Shown here piece after piece: positions 48,186 to 56,335 of a DNA stretch of 64,000 bases. The stretch comes from Rhodobacterales bacterium (lineage in GTDB: Bacteria; Pseudomonadota; Alphaproteobacteria; Rhizobiales; Stappiaceae), in NCBI GenBank assembly GCA_008107755.1, contig VIRH01000060.1, positions 82,884-146,883 of the forward strand. The letters run 5' to 3'. The notes beneath the pieces are model-generated. The model was not told the DNA's origin. It worked only from the letters and a program-made list of their open reading frames with translations, and did not search any database. Within the stretch, counting starts at the first letter, position 1. Each line of letters begins with the position of its first letter. The translations under genes and the position numbers were made by a program.

Positions 48186-49475
48186 TTGACCGACTTTCAA
48201 AGTTTGGGCCTTTCCGAAAGCCTCCTGCAGGCAATCACTGAAAACGGATACGACACACCGACCCCAATTCAGCAGCAGTCCATCCCGCTGATCCTCAACG
48301 GCAGCGACCTGATGGGTCTTGCGCAGACCGGGACGGGTAAAACCGCCGCATTCGGCCTTCCGCTGATCGACCGCCTTCTGATCGAAGGTGGCAAGCCCGC
48401 GCAGCGCGGCACGCGTGCCCTCATTCTGGCGCCGACGCGCGAACTTGTGAACCAGATCGCCAAGAGCCTGGTGTCCTTCCTGAAGAATACGCACCTGCGG
48501 GTGACCCCGGTTGTGGGCGGCGTTTCCATCAACGGCCAGATCCGCAAGCTGTCCAAGGGCACCGACATTCTGGTGGCAACGCCCGGACGTCTTCTGGACC
48601 TTGTGGACCGCGACGCCGTGGATCTTGCCAGCGCGTCCTACCTCGTCCTTGACGAAGCCGACCAGATGCTCGACCTGGGCTTCATCCACGCGCTTCGCCG
48701 CATCGCAAGCCTTGTCTCCAAGGATCGTCAGACGCTGCTCTTCTCGGCAACGATGCCGAAGCAGATCAACGATCTTGCCCGGTCCTACCTGCGCGATCCG
48801 GAGCGTGTCGAAGTCGCCCCTGCAGGTAAAACCGCAGACAAGATCACCCAGTCGGTGCATTTCATGGATCAGAAGGCCAAGACGTCCTTCCTCCTGAACC
48901 AGCTTCAGGATCAGCCCAATGACATGTCCCTGGTTTTCTGCCGGACGAAGCATGGTGCGGAACGGCTGATGCGCAAGCTGGCCCAGAGCGGTATCTCCGC
49001 CGGTTCGATCCACGGCAACAAGAGCCAGGGGCAGCGTGAGCGGGCAATCCGCGATCTGCGCGAAGGCACCATCAATGTTCTGGTGGCCACCGATGTGGCC
49101 GCCCGCGGGATCGACATTCCAGGCGTGAGCCACGTCTACAATTTCGAACTGCCGGAAGTGGCCGAAGCCTATGTGCACCGTATCGGCCGCACAGCACGCG
49201 CCGGCGCCGAAGGTGAAGCTGTCGCGCTTTGCGCACCGGAAGAAATCGGGTTGTTCCGTCAGATCGAAAAACTGATCGGGATCGACATCGAGGTCGCGAG
49301 TGGCGAAGTGCCGCCTATGTCCGCGGCATCCGGGCGTCAGAAGCGGAGCGGGGGCAATGGCGGCGGCAAGCGTCCGCAGCAGCACAAGCAGTCCTCCTCC
49401 GGCGACAACGACAACAGGGCACGCGCCCGCGCGCAGCGCCGCAAGCGCCCTCAAGGCCGGCGAAACGCAGCCTGA
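48186..49475 (+). CDS. DEAD-box ATP-dependent RNA helicase
   Basis: The 429-residue product has the Q motif FQSLGLSESLLQAI, Walker A AQTGTGKT, DEAD in VLDEADQML, SAT in FSATMPKQ, and the C-domain HRIGRTARAGAEG. A basic, Gln-, Gly- and Ser-rich tail follows (about 385-429), like the tails of RhlE/CsdA-type helicases. TTG 48186 is chosen, with AAGGAA 7 nt upstream; the frame is open back to ATG 48087, but that stretch (33 codons) is not helicase-like. A terminator follows. Confidence 0.92.
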   Translation: MTDFQSLGLSESLLQAITENGYDTPTPIQQQSIPLILNGSDLMGLAQTGTGKTAAFGLPLIDRLLIEGGKPAQRGTRALILAPTRELVNQIAKSLVSFLKNTHLRVTPVVGGVSINGQIRKLSKGTDILVATPGRLLDLVDRDAVDLASASYLVLDEADQMLDLGFIHALRRIASLVSKDRQTLLFSATMPKQINDLARSYLRDPERVEVAPAGKTADKITQSVHFMDQKAKTSFLLNQLQDQPNDMSLVFCRTKHGAERLMRKLAQSGISAGSIHGNKSQGQRERAIRDLREGTINVLVATDVAARGIDIPGVSHVYNFELPEVAEAYVHRIGRTARAGAEGEAVALCAPEEIGLFRQIEKLIGIDIEVASGEVPPMSAASGRQKRSGGNGGGKRPQQHKQSSSGDNDNRARARAQRRKRPQGRRNAA

Positions 49476-49483
49476 CGAAACAA

Positions 49484-49517
49484 GAAGCCCCCGCACTCCG
49501 GGGGCTTTTTTTCTTTT
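49484..49517 (+). terminator. intrinsic terminator of the helicase gene
   Basis: AAGCCCCC and GGGGGCTT form the stem around GCACTCC, followed by TTTTTTTCTTTT. Confidence 0.93.
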
Positions 49518-49598
49518 ACTGACAGAAAATACCCTGCGGCTTGGGGATGGGGCTCTGCTGAACTCCGGAGCCAGCGCCGAGGCATGGAGTGGCCAATC

Positions 49599-49732
49599 CT
49601 TCGAGACATCGCTGGCGCGCTTCCTCAGGATGAGGAGGAGCTTGCGGCGAGTTCAGCAGCCGGGCCAAAAGTTAATTTCCCTGATCTTCTCATTACCTCA
49701 TGCTAAGGAGGACCGCGAGGCCCGTCTCGAAG
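49599..49732. repeat. inverted-end intergenic repeat, copy 1
   Basis: A 134 bp unit bounded by CTTCGAGAC (49599-49607) and its inverse GTCTCGAAG (49724-49732). Copy 2 lies exactly 168 bp downstream. Internal CCTCAGGATGAGGAGGAG is shared. No ORF, transposase or RNA gene is apparent; the structure suggests a miniature inverted-repeat element. Confidence 0.8.
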
Positions 49733-49766
49733 CATGGGCGGCAGGCGTTGGTGGGGGAGGCCCATC

Positions 49767-49900
49767 CTTCGAGACATCGCTGGCGCGCTTCCTCAGGATG
49801 AGGAGGAGTTTGTGGCGAGTTCAGCAGCCGAGCCCAAATGCAGTGTCCCTGATCTTCCCATGACCTGATGCTGAGGAGGACCGCAAGGTCCGTCTCGAAG
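49767..49900. repeat. inverted-end intergenic repeat, copy 2
   Basis: The second 134 bp copy of the same unit, with CTTCGAGAC at 49767-49775 and GTCTCGAAG at 49892-49900. It differs from copy 1 by a number of substitutions. A decayed third half-unit (starting CTTCGAAAC) can be followed over about 49931-49990. Confidence 0.8.
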
Positions 49901-50340
49901 CATGGGCGGCAGATCCGGAAGGGAGGGGGGCTTCGAAACGGCGCGTCCGTAAATCCCCAGGCTGAGGAAGAAGCTTTGGCAGGTTCGGCTCGGGATGGCG
50001 ACAAGCAGTTTGCCATCGCGCTGACGCGATGTGCTTTGCGAACGTTCGCTCTTCTTTGTGATCCGGGAGTTCTGCCCGTTACGATCTCCGGGCCGAAGAA
50101 AAAAGCACCGGGAAGTGGCCTTCCCGGTGCTTGTCCTTGTGGTCGATGGGGTCCAAAGAAGCACTGCCGCTTTGAATGTTTGGAGGAAGGTCCGCCCAGC
50201 CCCGTTCGAATCCGCCATTCGCCCGGTTTTGACTGTTTCCTCCGGCCCACAAGGCATCGCGCCGTCTTGAGAACGGTCTGATCCTGTAGAGTAATTGCGG
50301 GGCCGCAGGAGATCTGCGAAGAACTGCTGCATGCCGACTT
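49901..50340. other. intergenic region with decayed repeat and hairpin
   Basis: A 440 bp stretch with no gene I can support. It has a decayed 5' half of the repeat (49931-49990) and the hairpin at 50103-50132. The short open frames here have no recognisable family character. Confidence 0.5.
50103..50132 (-). terminator. hairpin 1: minus-strand terminator
   Basis: AAGCACCGGGAAG and CTTCCCGGTGCTT form a 13 bp stem around TGGC. On the minus strand it is followed by TTTTTTCTTC, a good terminator for a transcript coming from the AT-rich region, although no gene is seen there. It shares its core with the hairpin at 51134-51162. Confidence 0.75.
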
Positions 50341-50930
50341 CTTTGCAGGTCGCCAATTGATTTAGCCCCTAGTGAAGTAAACGTAAATTAAGACAACGCG
50401 CTTTGCAAATCGACGAATTTTATCCAGAAATGGCGTGTGGATAAGGGAAAAAATAAAAGAAAACAATGTGTTGACGGAAATCGGACTGTGAGGAAGGCCG
50501 CAATTTAAGATTGAGTACGGGTTGCAGCGCCCAGAAGAGAGCCGAAAATGCAAAGAATTGGTCATTTTGACTACTTTATCTATTGCGGTATAAGAAAAAT
50601 TTATGGTTTTTTTCCATCGCTGAACCACCTGCATCTTACTGAAAACACTGTGCAATCACCGGTTTCGGTTCTCGTCATGGCTACTTGAGTGTTTTCCTCC
50701 GGTTACTTATACGTCAGTAGAGGTTAAGAGCGTGCCAAATTATAGCCAAGCATAAAAATTGACCAGGCAGTATAAAAATGCCTTCTGGAGTCATAATAAC
50801 TTCTTATTCAGGAATTTATTGAATTGACCTTTTGGTAAGGTGGGGGTATTTCAACGCTCATCGCGGATATGGTTAACGCGATTTAAGAAATCAAAGACCT
50901 ATAAAAATCCCGGACTTAGTCTCGGAAAAA
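50341..50930. other. AT-rich gene-free block with DnaA-box-like sites
   Basis: This 590 bp block is markedly richer in A and T than the rest of the window. It holds a perfect DnaA box TGTGGATAA (50436-50444) and a near-match TTATCCAGA (50420-50428) in inverse orientation. ATAAAAAT occurs at 50752, 50772, 50901 and 50965. TTAA half-sites include TTAA-N6-TTAA at 50873-50886 (the CtrA box has N7). A possible promoter is TTGACC (50824) with TATTTC (50847). I see no ORF I would call a gene. Confidence 0.55.
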
Positions 50931-51133
50931 TGTGCACGTCGGCTCCCCCAGGGCGACCGACCCCATAAAAATGTCTGCTTGGACGAAGCAGCACTATCCT
51001 TGTGGCGCGGGAGTGGCATGCTGCAGACTGCGGAAGTGCGTCACCTCCGATGTCTGCATATACGCCACGACAACCGCAACAGGCCGGTCCCCCACTTTGC
51101 CGGTCTGGCATGACCCATCGGCCGCAAGACTTT

Positions 51134-51171
51134 GGCACCGGGAAGATCTCCTTCCCGGTGCCATTTGTTTT
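51134..51171 (+). terminator. hairpin 2: plus-strand terminator
   Basis: GGCACCGGGAAG (51134-51145) pairs with CTTCCCGGTGCC (51151-51162) around ATCTC, followed by ATTTGTTTT. It would end a + strand transcript from the AT-rich region. The arm GCACCGGGAAG is identical to that of hairpin 1. Confidence 0.75.
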
Positions 51172-51230
51172 GGAGACGAGACCAGGCGCTGTCACAGCAC
51201 CACGGCAGATCCGGACGATAGGGGAGGCGC

Positions 51231-51656
51231 TCAGCCGGCCCGCCTTACACTCTTGAGACGAAAAGCCAGCAGACAGGCCAGGCAGCAGACCGAAAGCGCT
51301 GCCATAAGCGAATAGGGAGCCGTTCTGCAGCCTTCCGAGAGAGCTGCCGTCAGGACGTCGTCCTGTTGCAGCCAGTCCAGCGTGACAAGCATCAGCCAGA
51401 GCGCGGCCATTCCTGCGCAAACCAGACATAATAGCTTCTGGCGCAGGGCGAGTGAAACAGCAACCAGGGTCAGGAACATCGCGCCTGGCATCCCCCCGAA
51501 GACAAGCATCAGCTCATCAACTTGCGTGACGGGCCCGTGCACAGGAGACCATCCGGGGCGCACCTTGTCACACACCTCGGCAGACGCAGGTGCGCAAGAA
51601 GCGAAAAGAGCGGCCGAAGCGGCTCCAATGCGTTGTTGCAGATGTGTGATCATCAA
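51231..51656 (-). CDS. hypothetical membrane protein
   Basis: I do not recognise this 141-residue protein. The N terminus resembles a signal sequence (GAASAALFASCAPASA, then CDKVRPG), and three hydrophobic segments follow (about 50-70, 75-93, 115-133). Several cysteines (in EVCDKV, LLCLVCAG, EGCRTA, SVCCLACLL) are striking for a small membrane protein. It ends 7 bp upstream of the ETF-QO stop region on the same strand and may be transcribed with neighbouring genes. No function is claimed. Confidence 0.55.
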   Translation of the reverse strand: MMITHLQQRIGAASAALFASCAPASAEVCDKVRPGWSPVHGPVTQVDELMLVFGGMPGAMFLTLVAVSLALRQKLLCLVCAGMAALWLMLVTLDWLQQDDVLTAALSEGCRTAPYSLMAALSVCCLACLLAFRLKSVRRAG

Positions 51657-51662
51657 GTCTTG

Positions 51663-53342
51663 TCACATGTTCGGATAATTCGGGCCCCCGCCGCCTTCAG
51701 GCACCGTCCAGGTGATGTTGCGGTTCGGGTCCTTGATGTCGCACGTCTTGCAGTGCACGCAGTTCTGCGCGTTGATCTGGAAGCGCGGAGCATCCTCGCC
51801 TTCCTCGACCCATTCATAGACGCCTGCAGGGCAGTAGCGGCTCGAAGGTCCGGCATAGACATCATGCTCGGACGCCTTCTGGAGCGCCATGTCCTCCACC
51901 TTCAGGTGAACCGGCTGGTCTTCCTCGTGATTGGTATTGGACAGGAAGACGGAGGAAAGCTTGTCGAAGGAGACGACACCATCCGGCTTCGGATAGTCGA
52001 TCTTCTTGCAGTCCTTCGCCGGCTTCAGGGTGTCTGCGTCCTTCTTGCCGTGCTTCATGGTGCCGAAGAAGGAGAATCCGAACAGTTCGTTGGTCCACAT
52101 GTCGAGGCCGCCGAGGGCGATGCCAACGGCCGTTCCGAACCGCGACCAAAGCGGCTTTGCGTTCCGTACCTTCCACAGATCCTTGCCGATCGGGCTGGCC
52201 CGCCAAGCCGTGTCATATGCAGAAAGTTCGCTGTGGGATTCGCCGCGGCCGATTGCCGCCATGACCTCCTCTGCCGCCAGCATGCCCGACAGCATCGCGT
52301 TGTGTGATCCCTTGATCCGCGGAACGTTCACGAAACCGGCTGAGCAGCCCATCAGGAGGCCGCCGGGGAAAGACAGCTTCGGCACCGACTGGTAGCCGCC
52401 TTCGGTGATCGCACGCGCCCCGTAGGAAATGCGCTTTCCGCCCTCGAACGTGTCGCGGATCGCCGGATGGGTCTTGAAACGCTGAAACTCATCGAAGGGT
52501 GACAGCCACGGGTTCTCGTAATTGAGATGGATCACGAATCCGACGGCCACCTGATTGTCTTCCAGATGGTACAGGAAGGAGCCGCCACCGGTCTTGCCGT
52601 CAAGCGGCCAGCCGAAGGAATGCTGCACCAGGCCCTCGCGGTGCTTGTCCGGTGCGATTTGCCATAGTTCCTTGATGCCGATCCCGAATTTCGGCTCGTC
52701 GCTGTCCTTGGCCAGATCGTATCGGTCGATCAGGAGTTTCGCGAGTGAACCGCGAGCGCCTTCCCCGATCAGCGTGTACTTGCCGCGCAGTTCCATGCCG
52801 CGGGTGAACATGGCGTTGGGTTTGCCGTCGCGTCCGATGCCCATGTCGCCCGTGGCGACGCCGGCAACGCTGCCGTTCTCGTCGTACAGCAGTTCCGCGG
52901 CCGCAAAGCCGGGGTAGATCTCCACTCCGAGCGCTTCGGCCTTCTCGGCCAGCCAGCGGCACACGTTCCCGAGAGAGACAATGTAATTGCCGTGATTGTT
53001 CATGAGCTTGGGCATGAACAGGTTCGGCAGGCGAATGGATCCTGCGGGCCCGAGCGCCAGAAAGTGGTCTTCCTTGACCTCCGTCTTGATCGGGCTTTCT
53101 TCCTCGCGCCAGTCCGGCAGAAGCTGATCCAGGGCGATGGGGTCGATGACTGCGCCTGACAGAATATGCGCGCCGACTTCAGACCCTTTTTCCAGAACCA
53201 CGACGCTCAGCTCTTCGCCTTCTTCATTGGCAATCTGCTTCAGTCGGATCGCCGCGGCGAGGCCGGCCGGGCCTGCCCCCACGATGACGACATCCACGTC
53301 CATGCTTTCGCGTTCGCCAAGCACGTCTTCCTGCTCGCTCAT
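51663..53342 (-). CDS. electron transfer flavoprotein-ubiquinone oxidoreductase
   Basis: Passes electrons from ETF to ubiquinone at the membrane. The 559-residue protein has the FAD motif DVVIVGAGPAGLAAAIRL near the N terminus, GGLLMGCSAGFVNVPRIKGSHNAM, and the C-terminal 4Fe-4S segment with CPAGVYEW and CVHCKTCDIKDP. ATG 53342 is preferred, with a GGGAGACAGGA ribosome-binding site upstream, over the longer frame to 53399. No ETF alpha or beta gene is in the window. Confidence 0.96.
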   Translation of the reverse strand: MSEQEDVLGERESMDVDVVIVGAGPAGLAAAIRLKQIANEEGEELSVVVLEKGSEVGAHILSGAVIDPIALDQLLPDWREEESPIKTEVKEDHFLALGPAGSIRLPNLFMPKLMNNHGNYIVSLGNVCRWLAEKAEALGVEIYPGFAAAELLYDENGSVAGVATGDMGIGRDGKPNAMFTRGMELRGKYTLIGEGARGSLAKLLIDRYDLAKDSDEPKFGIGIKELWQIAPDKHREGLVQHSFGWPLDGKTGGGSFLYHLEDNQVAVGFVIHLNYENPWLSPFDEFQRFKTHPAIRDTFEGGKRISYGARAITEGGYQSVPKLSFPGGLLMGCSAGFVNVPRIKGSHNAMLSGMLAAEEVMAAIGRGESHSELSAYDTAWRASPIGKDLWKVRNAKPLWSRFGTAVGIALGGLDMWTNELFGFSFFGTMKHGKKDADTLKPAKDCKKIDYPKPDGVVSFDKLSSVFLSNTNHEEDQPVHLKVEDMALQKASEHDVYAGPSSRYCPAGVYEWVEEGEDAPRFQINAQNCVHCKTCDIKDPNRNITWTVPEGGGGPNYPNM

Positions 53343-53636
53343 TCCTGTCTCCCTCTGCCCGAACATCTTTCGCCCTGTGTGCCAAATTTTGCAGCGCAAA
53401 ACACGGCTTTTTTCATGGCAGGTGTAAATGCAGCCACGATGTCCGAAGTTTCAGTCAAGATAGACCAAAGCAGCGGCGGCGCGTCAAGGCTGCGGAGTTA
53501 CGTTTACGTAAACGGAATTCAGATGGAATTGTTGCTGGACAGGTCTGGAAAACGACTTTCCGCACCTGATCGTCCCGCTCCGTCTCTTGTGCTCTGACGC
53601 CAGCAGACTAAACTGCGCGCCCGGAGATCATGGACC
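53343..53636. promoter_or_regulatory. divergent region ETF-QO / uracil-DNA glycosylase with palindrome
   Basis: About 290 bp. It contains a perfect 14 bp palindrome CGTTTACGTAAACG at 53501-53514, whose core TTACGTAA recurs ahead of the second PilZ gene. A 52-codon frame (53439-53597) overlaps the palindrome; I do not consider it a confident gene. Confidence 0.45.
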
Positions 53637-54566
53637 TTGCAACAACCCACCGCCACTGACGACCTGCGCCGCCTCGAATCCCTTCTGGATTTCTATCTCG
53701 ATTCGGGGGTGGACTGCTTTCTGGACGAAGAAGCCCTCGACTGGCCGGCTCAGTCGGCCCTGCAGGCGCGTGCCAGGCAGGAGGCGCCCGTGCCGGCTCA
53801 GCCGGCCGTTGGCGGCGGGCATGCGGGTCAGGTCCCTCCTGCGGCTCGCACGCCAGAGGTCGCGTCCGGTCCGGCAAGCCGATCCTTTCCCGCACAGGAA
53901 CGCTCGGCCCCCTCCGCCCCGACACCTCCGGCGCAGGGGCAGCCGGCCGTCATTCCCGACCGGGAGGTGATCGCCGCCGCAAGAGATCTTGCTGCGACGG
54001 CCGCAACGCTCGAGGACCTCAAGGCGGGCTTGGAATCCTTTGACGGTTGCAATCTGAAGCTCACCGCCAAGAAGCTTGTTTTCGCGGATGGCAATCCTTC
54101 CGCCCGCGTGATGCTCATCGGCGAAGCGCCGGGGCGCGACGAGGATCTGCAGGGCAAGCCTTTCGTCGGGCGTTCGGGACAGTTGCTTGACAGGATGCTA
54201 AACGCGATCGGGCATGACCGCTCTTCAACATATATCGCCAACGTGGTGCCCTGGCGGCCGCCGGGCAACCGTACTCCCACGCCTCAAGAAACGGAGATCT
54301 GCCGGCCTTTCATCACGCGGCAGATCGAACTGGTAAACCCTGATGTTCTGGTCTTCCTGGGGGCGGCTTCCGCAAAGACGCTTCTTGGCGTACAGGACGG
54401 TATCCGGAAGATGCGCGGCCGCTGGATGACCTATTCCGGCGCGGGCCGGGACATTGCGGCAATCGCGACCTATCACCCCGCCTACCTGCTGCGAAGTCCC
54501 CTGGAGAAACGGCTGTCCTGGCGAGACTTTCTTGCGATACGACAGCGGCTGGATTCGTCAAACTAG
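53637..54566 (+). CDS. uracil-DNA glycosylase family protein
   Basis: The 309-residue protein has a proline- and alanine-rich N-terminal region (about 40-105, low complexity) and a C-terminal UDG domain with GEAPGRDEDLQGKPFVGRSG (from residue 162) and NVVPWRPPGNRTP. The family-4 type has four Fe-S cysteines; only GCNLK and ICRPF cysteines are evident here, so the cluster is probably missing or altered. The start is TTG 53637, with GGAGA about 10 nt upstream. The PilZ gene follows 250 bp later. Confidence 0.85.
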   Translation: MQQPTATDDLRRLESLLDFYLDSGVDCFLDEEALDWPAQSALQARARQEAPVPAQPAVGGGHAGQVPPAARTPEVASGPASRSFPAQERSAPSAPTPPAQGQPAVIPDREVIAAARDLAATAATLEDLKAGLESFDGCNLKLTAKKLVFADGNPSARVMLIGEAPGRDEDLQGKPFVGRSGQLLDRMLNAIGHDRSSTYIANVVPWRPPGNRTPTPQETEICRPFITRQIELVNPDVLVFLGAASAKTLLGVQDGIRKMRGRWMTYSGAGRDIAAIATYHPAYLLRSPLEKRLSWRDFLAIRQRLDSSN

Positions 54567-54819
54567 TGGTTTGATCCATTGCCCTGAAATTGCATCTCAT
54601 TGATTGAGGCTATTGTAGCATTTGACATACGGTTACATAACGATCGTTCTGAAAATCCCGCGAAAGACTGAAGATCGGTAACCGTATTCTCCAGGGTTGC
54701 TGTATTTTAGCTTATGAATTCATGTCTTGTTAAAAGAGGTATGTCTTTCTACCTAGGTGCGTTGTCGGTCACGGGGCTGCAGTCAGACGCCGCTGTTTCA
54801 GACAATCGACGAGGATTGC

Positions 54820-55458
54820 GTGATCGTACCGGATTTGAATATTCCCGAGAACGCGGTGCTGCATATCCTGATTCTGGATTTTGAAACTCTGGCCTGCGAG
54901 GAAACGTCGGCATCCGGCTTCGGTCAGAAAGGGTGCCGCGTTCACACCAGCGCCAACATGCAGCTCGGCAAGGTGATCGGTGTCAGGCTTGCCGGTTACG
55001 ATCAGATGATCAAGGGCAGAGTTTCGGAACTTACCGAAAATGAAGCGCAGATCACCTTCGAGTTTTCAGACGCACCGGATTACGAAAAACGCAGTGAGCG
55101 ACGGCGCAAGGTCTCGATCCCCGTCTGGGTCAGCGGGCGCACCTCGGACGGCGGATTGAGGTGCCGGATCGTTGATGCCAGCCAGTCCGGCTGTCGCCTG
55201 CTCAGCAAATACCTCGAAGAACTTCCCGCGGATATCAAACTCCAGATCCCCGGTCTTGATCTGCCGGTCTACGGAGAAATCGTCTGGCGCTCAGCCGATT
55301 TTGCCGGGGTTCGACTGCTCTGGAAATTCTCCAACGGAGCGGAATTCGACACGAAAGTCCGTCGCAAGCGATCCACGAAGCCAACCGCGAAAGAGGCGGG
55401 GAGCGAGCAGTCCAACTCAACGGGCTTCGGCGTGAAGCGAAAGAAACGCAAATCCTGA
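54820..55458 (+). CDS. PilZ domain protein, paralogue 1
   Basis: The protein has 212 residues when started at GTG 54820, preferred because GAGGA lies about 6 nt upstream; the frame is open back to GTG 54757. PilZ c-di-GMP motifs are RxxxR as Arg91 and Arg95 (KRSERRRKVSIPV), and DxSxxG in CRIVDASQSGCRL. An N-terminal domain of about 90 residues is shared with paralogue 2. The C-terminal tail is Lys/Arg-rich. It is probably a c-di-GMP effector; the partner is unknown. Confidence 0.85.
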   Translation: MIVPDLNIPENAVLHILILDFETLACEETSASGFGQKGCRVHTSANMQLGKVIGVRLAGYDQMIKGRVSELTENEAQITFEFSDAPDYEKRSERRRKVSIPVWVSGRTSDGGLRCRIVDASQSGCRLLSKYLEELPADIKLQIPGLDLPVYGEIVWRSADFAGVRLLWKFSNGAEFDTKVRRKRSTKPTAKEAGSEQSNSTGFGVKRKKRKS

Positions 55459-55559
55459 ACTGACACCCGGATGGGGCGTTGGTATTACGGCGTTAATGCA
55501 TCTTTTACGGGTGCCCCTGCAAGATTTGACTATTACGTAACGGAAATCGAGCGATTCAG

Positions 55560-56222
55560 ATGGAAACTTTTTCCAGCGGACGTCTCGAAACGCTTGTTGT
55601 CGATCTTGCCAACATGTCTTGTTTCAAGGCGCTGGCGCATGACTTTTCAAAAGACGGCTGCTGGATCGTCTCGGACCGGGTTGACCGCATAAGAGATCAG
55701 GTCGGGCTTAGGATCTCCGGTGTTGAGAGCCTCATCCACGGAACGGTGGTCGCTTATGGCGACAACGCCGCGCGCGTGTCGTTTCGCCGAGAGATGCCGG
55801 AACGAACCGAAAAGCGCAGCGAGATCCGCAAGGCCGTGCTCATTCCTGCCATCGTCTGTGGTCAAACCAATTCGGCCTCACTTCGGTGCCGTATCGTTGA
55901 TGCCAGCCTGTCCGGCTGCAGGCTGGAGGCGGAAAACCTCGACAGGCTTCCGGACGCAATAGACATCTTCATTCCCGACCTCGATCTGCCCATCCCCGCC
56001 CGCATCGTCTGGCGAAGTGACGGTCAAGCGGGAGTGCGGCTCAACTGGCCGTTCATCGAGGACGCTGAGGGTGAGACGTCGCAAGCACTTGCCGCCCGTA
56101 CGGAGCAGACGCAACAAGTGCAGAATTCCAAGGGTTCGGACGAGACGGCGAAGGCGACGACGAAACGGAACGCTCCCAAAAAGCGGATCAGCGCCTTCGG
56201 CCGCCCACCGAAAAAACGGTAA
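55560..56222 (+). CDS. PilZ domain protein, paralogue 2
   Basis: The 220-residue protein has RxxxR as Arg86 and Arg90 (KRSEIRKAVLIP) and DxSxxG in CRIVDASLSGCRL, with the closing ARIVWRSDGQAGVRLNW strand like paralogue 1. The N-terminal part (ETLVVDLANMSCFKALAHDFSKDGC) aligns with its neighbour. The C-terminal tail is basic (KKRISAFGRPPKKR). The genes are separated by 101 bp and presumably arose by tandem duplication. TTACGTAA occurs at 55533-55540, upstream. Confidence 0.87.
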   Translation: METFSSGRLETLVVDLANMSCFKALAHDFSKDGCWIVSDRVDRIRDQVGLRISGVESLIHGTVVAYGDNAARVSFRREMPERTEKRSEIRKAVLIPAIVCGQTNSASLRCRIVDASLSGCRLEAENLDRLPDAIDIFIPDLDLPIPARIVWRSDGQAGVRLNWPFIEDAEGETSQALAARTEQTQQVQNSKGSDETAKATTKRNAPKKRISAFGRPPKKR

Positions 56223-56335
56223 GCCGGCGCAAGTATTTCGTCCGTTTGCAGAAATCGAGCCTCGCAGGACTTTCATGCAGGCGCGCCCATACATATATGC
56301 GATACAGACTGTATCGACCGACAGGGTTTTATCGC

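Noticed and set aside
50190..50235. A T-loop-like GTTCGAATC suggesting a tRNA
   Set aside because: The flanking bases do not form a T stem, and no acceptor stem or anticodon arm can be drawn.
50362..50655. A 97-codon minus-strand frame in the AT-rich block
   Set aside because: It has no ribosome-binding site, no family likeness, and a residue composition expected of translated AT-rich non-coding DNA.
50341..50930. Chromosomal replication origin
   Set aside because: The DnaA-box pair is suggestive, but the genes nearby are not those expected at an alphaproteobacterial oriC, and only one perfect box was found. Kept only as an observation.
50899..51429. Overlapping frames on both strands (127 codons plus, 176 codons minus) around 51 kb
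   Set aside because: Each conflicts with the hairpin at 51134-51162, neither looks like a protein family, and both are Cys/Arg/Gly-rich as chance frames are.
53439..53597. A 52-codon frame between ETF-QO and the UDG gene
   Set aside because: It has no ribosome-binding site, overlaps the palindrome, and nothing in its sequence suggests a family. Too weak to call a gene.
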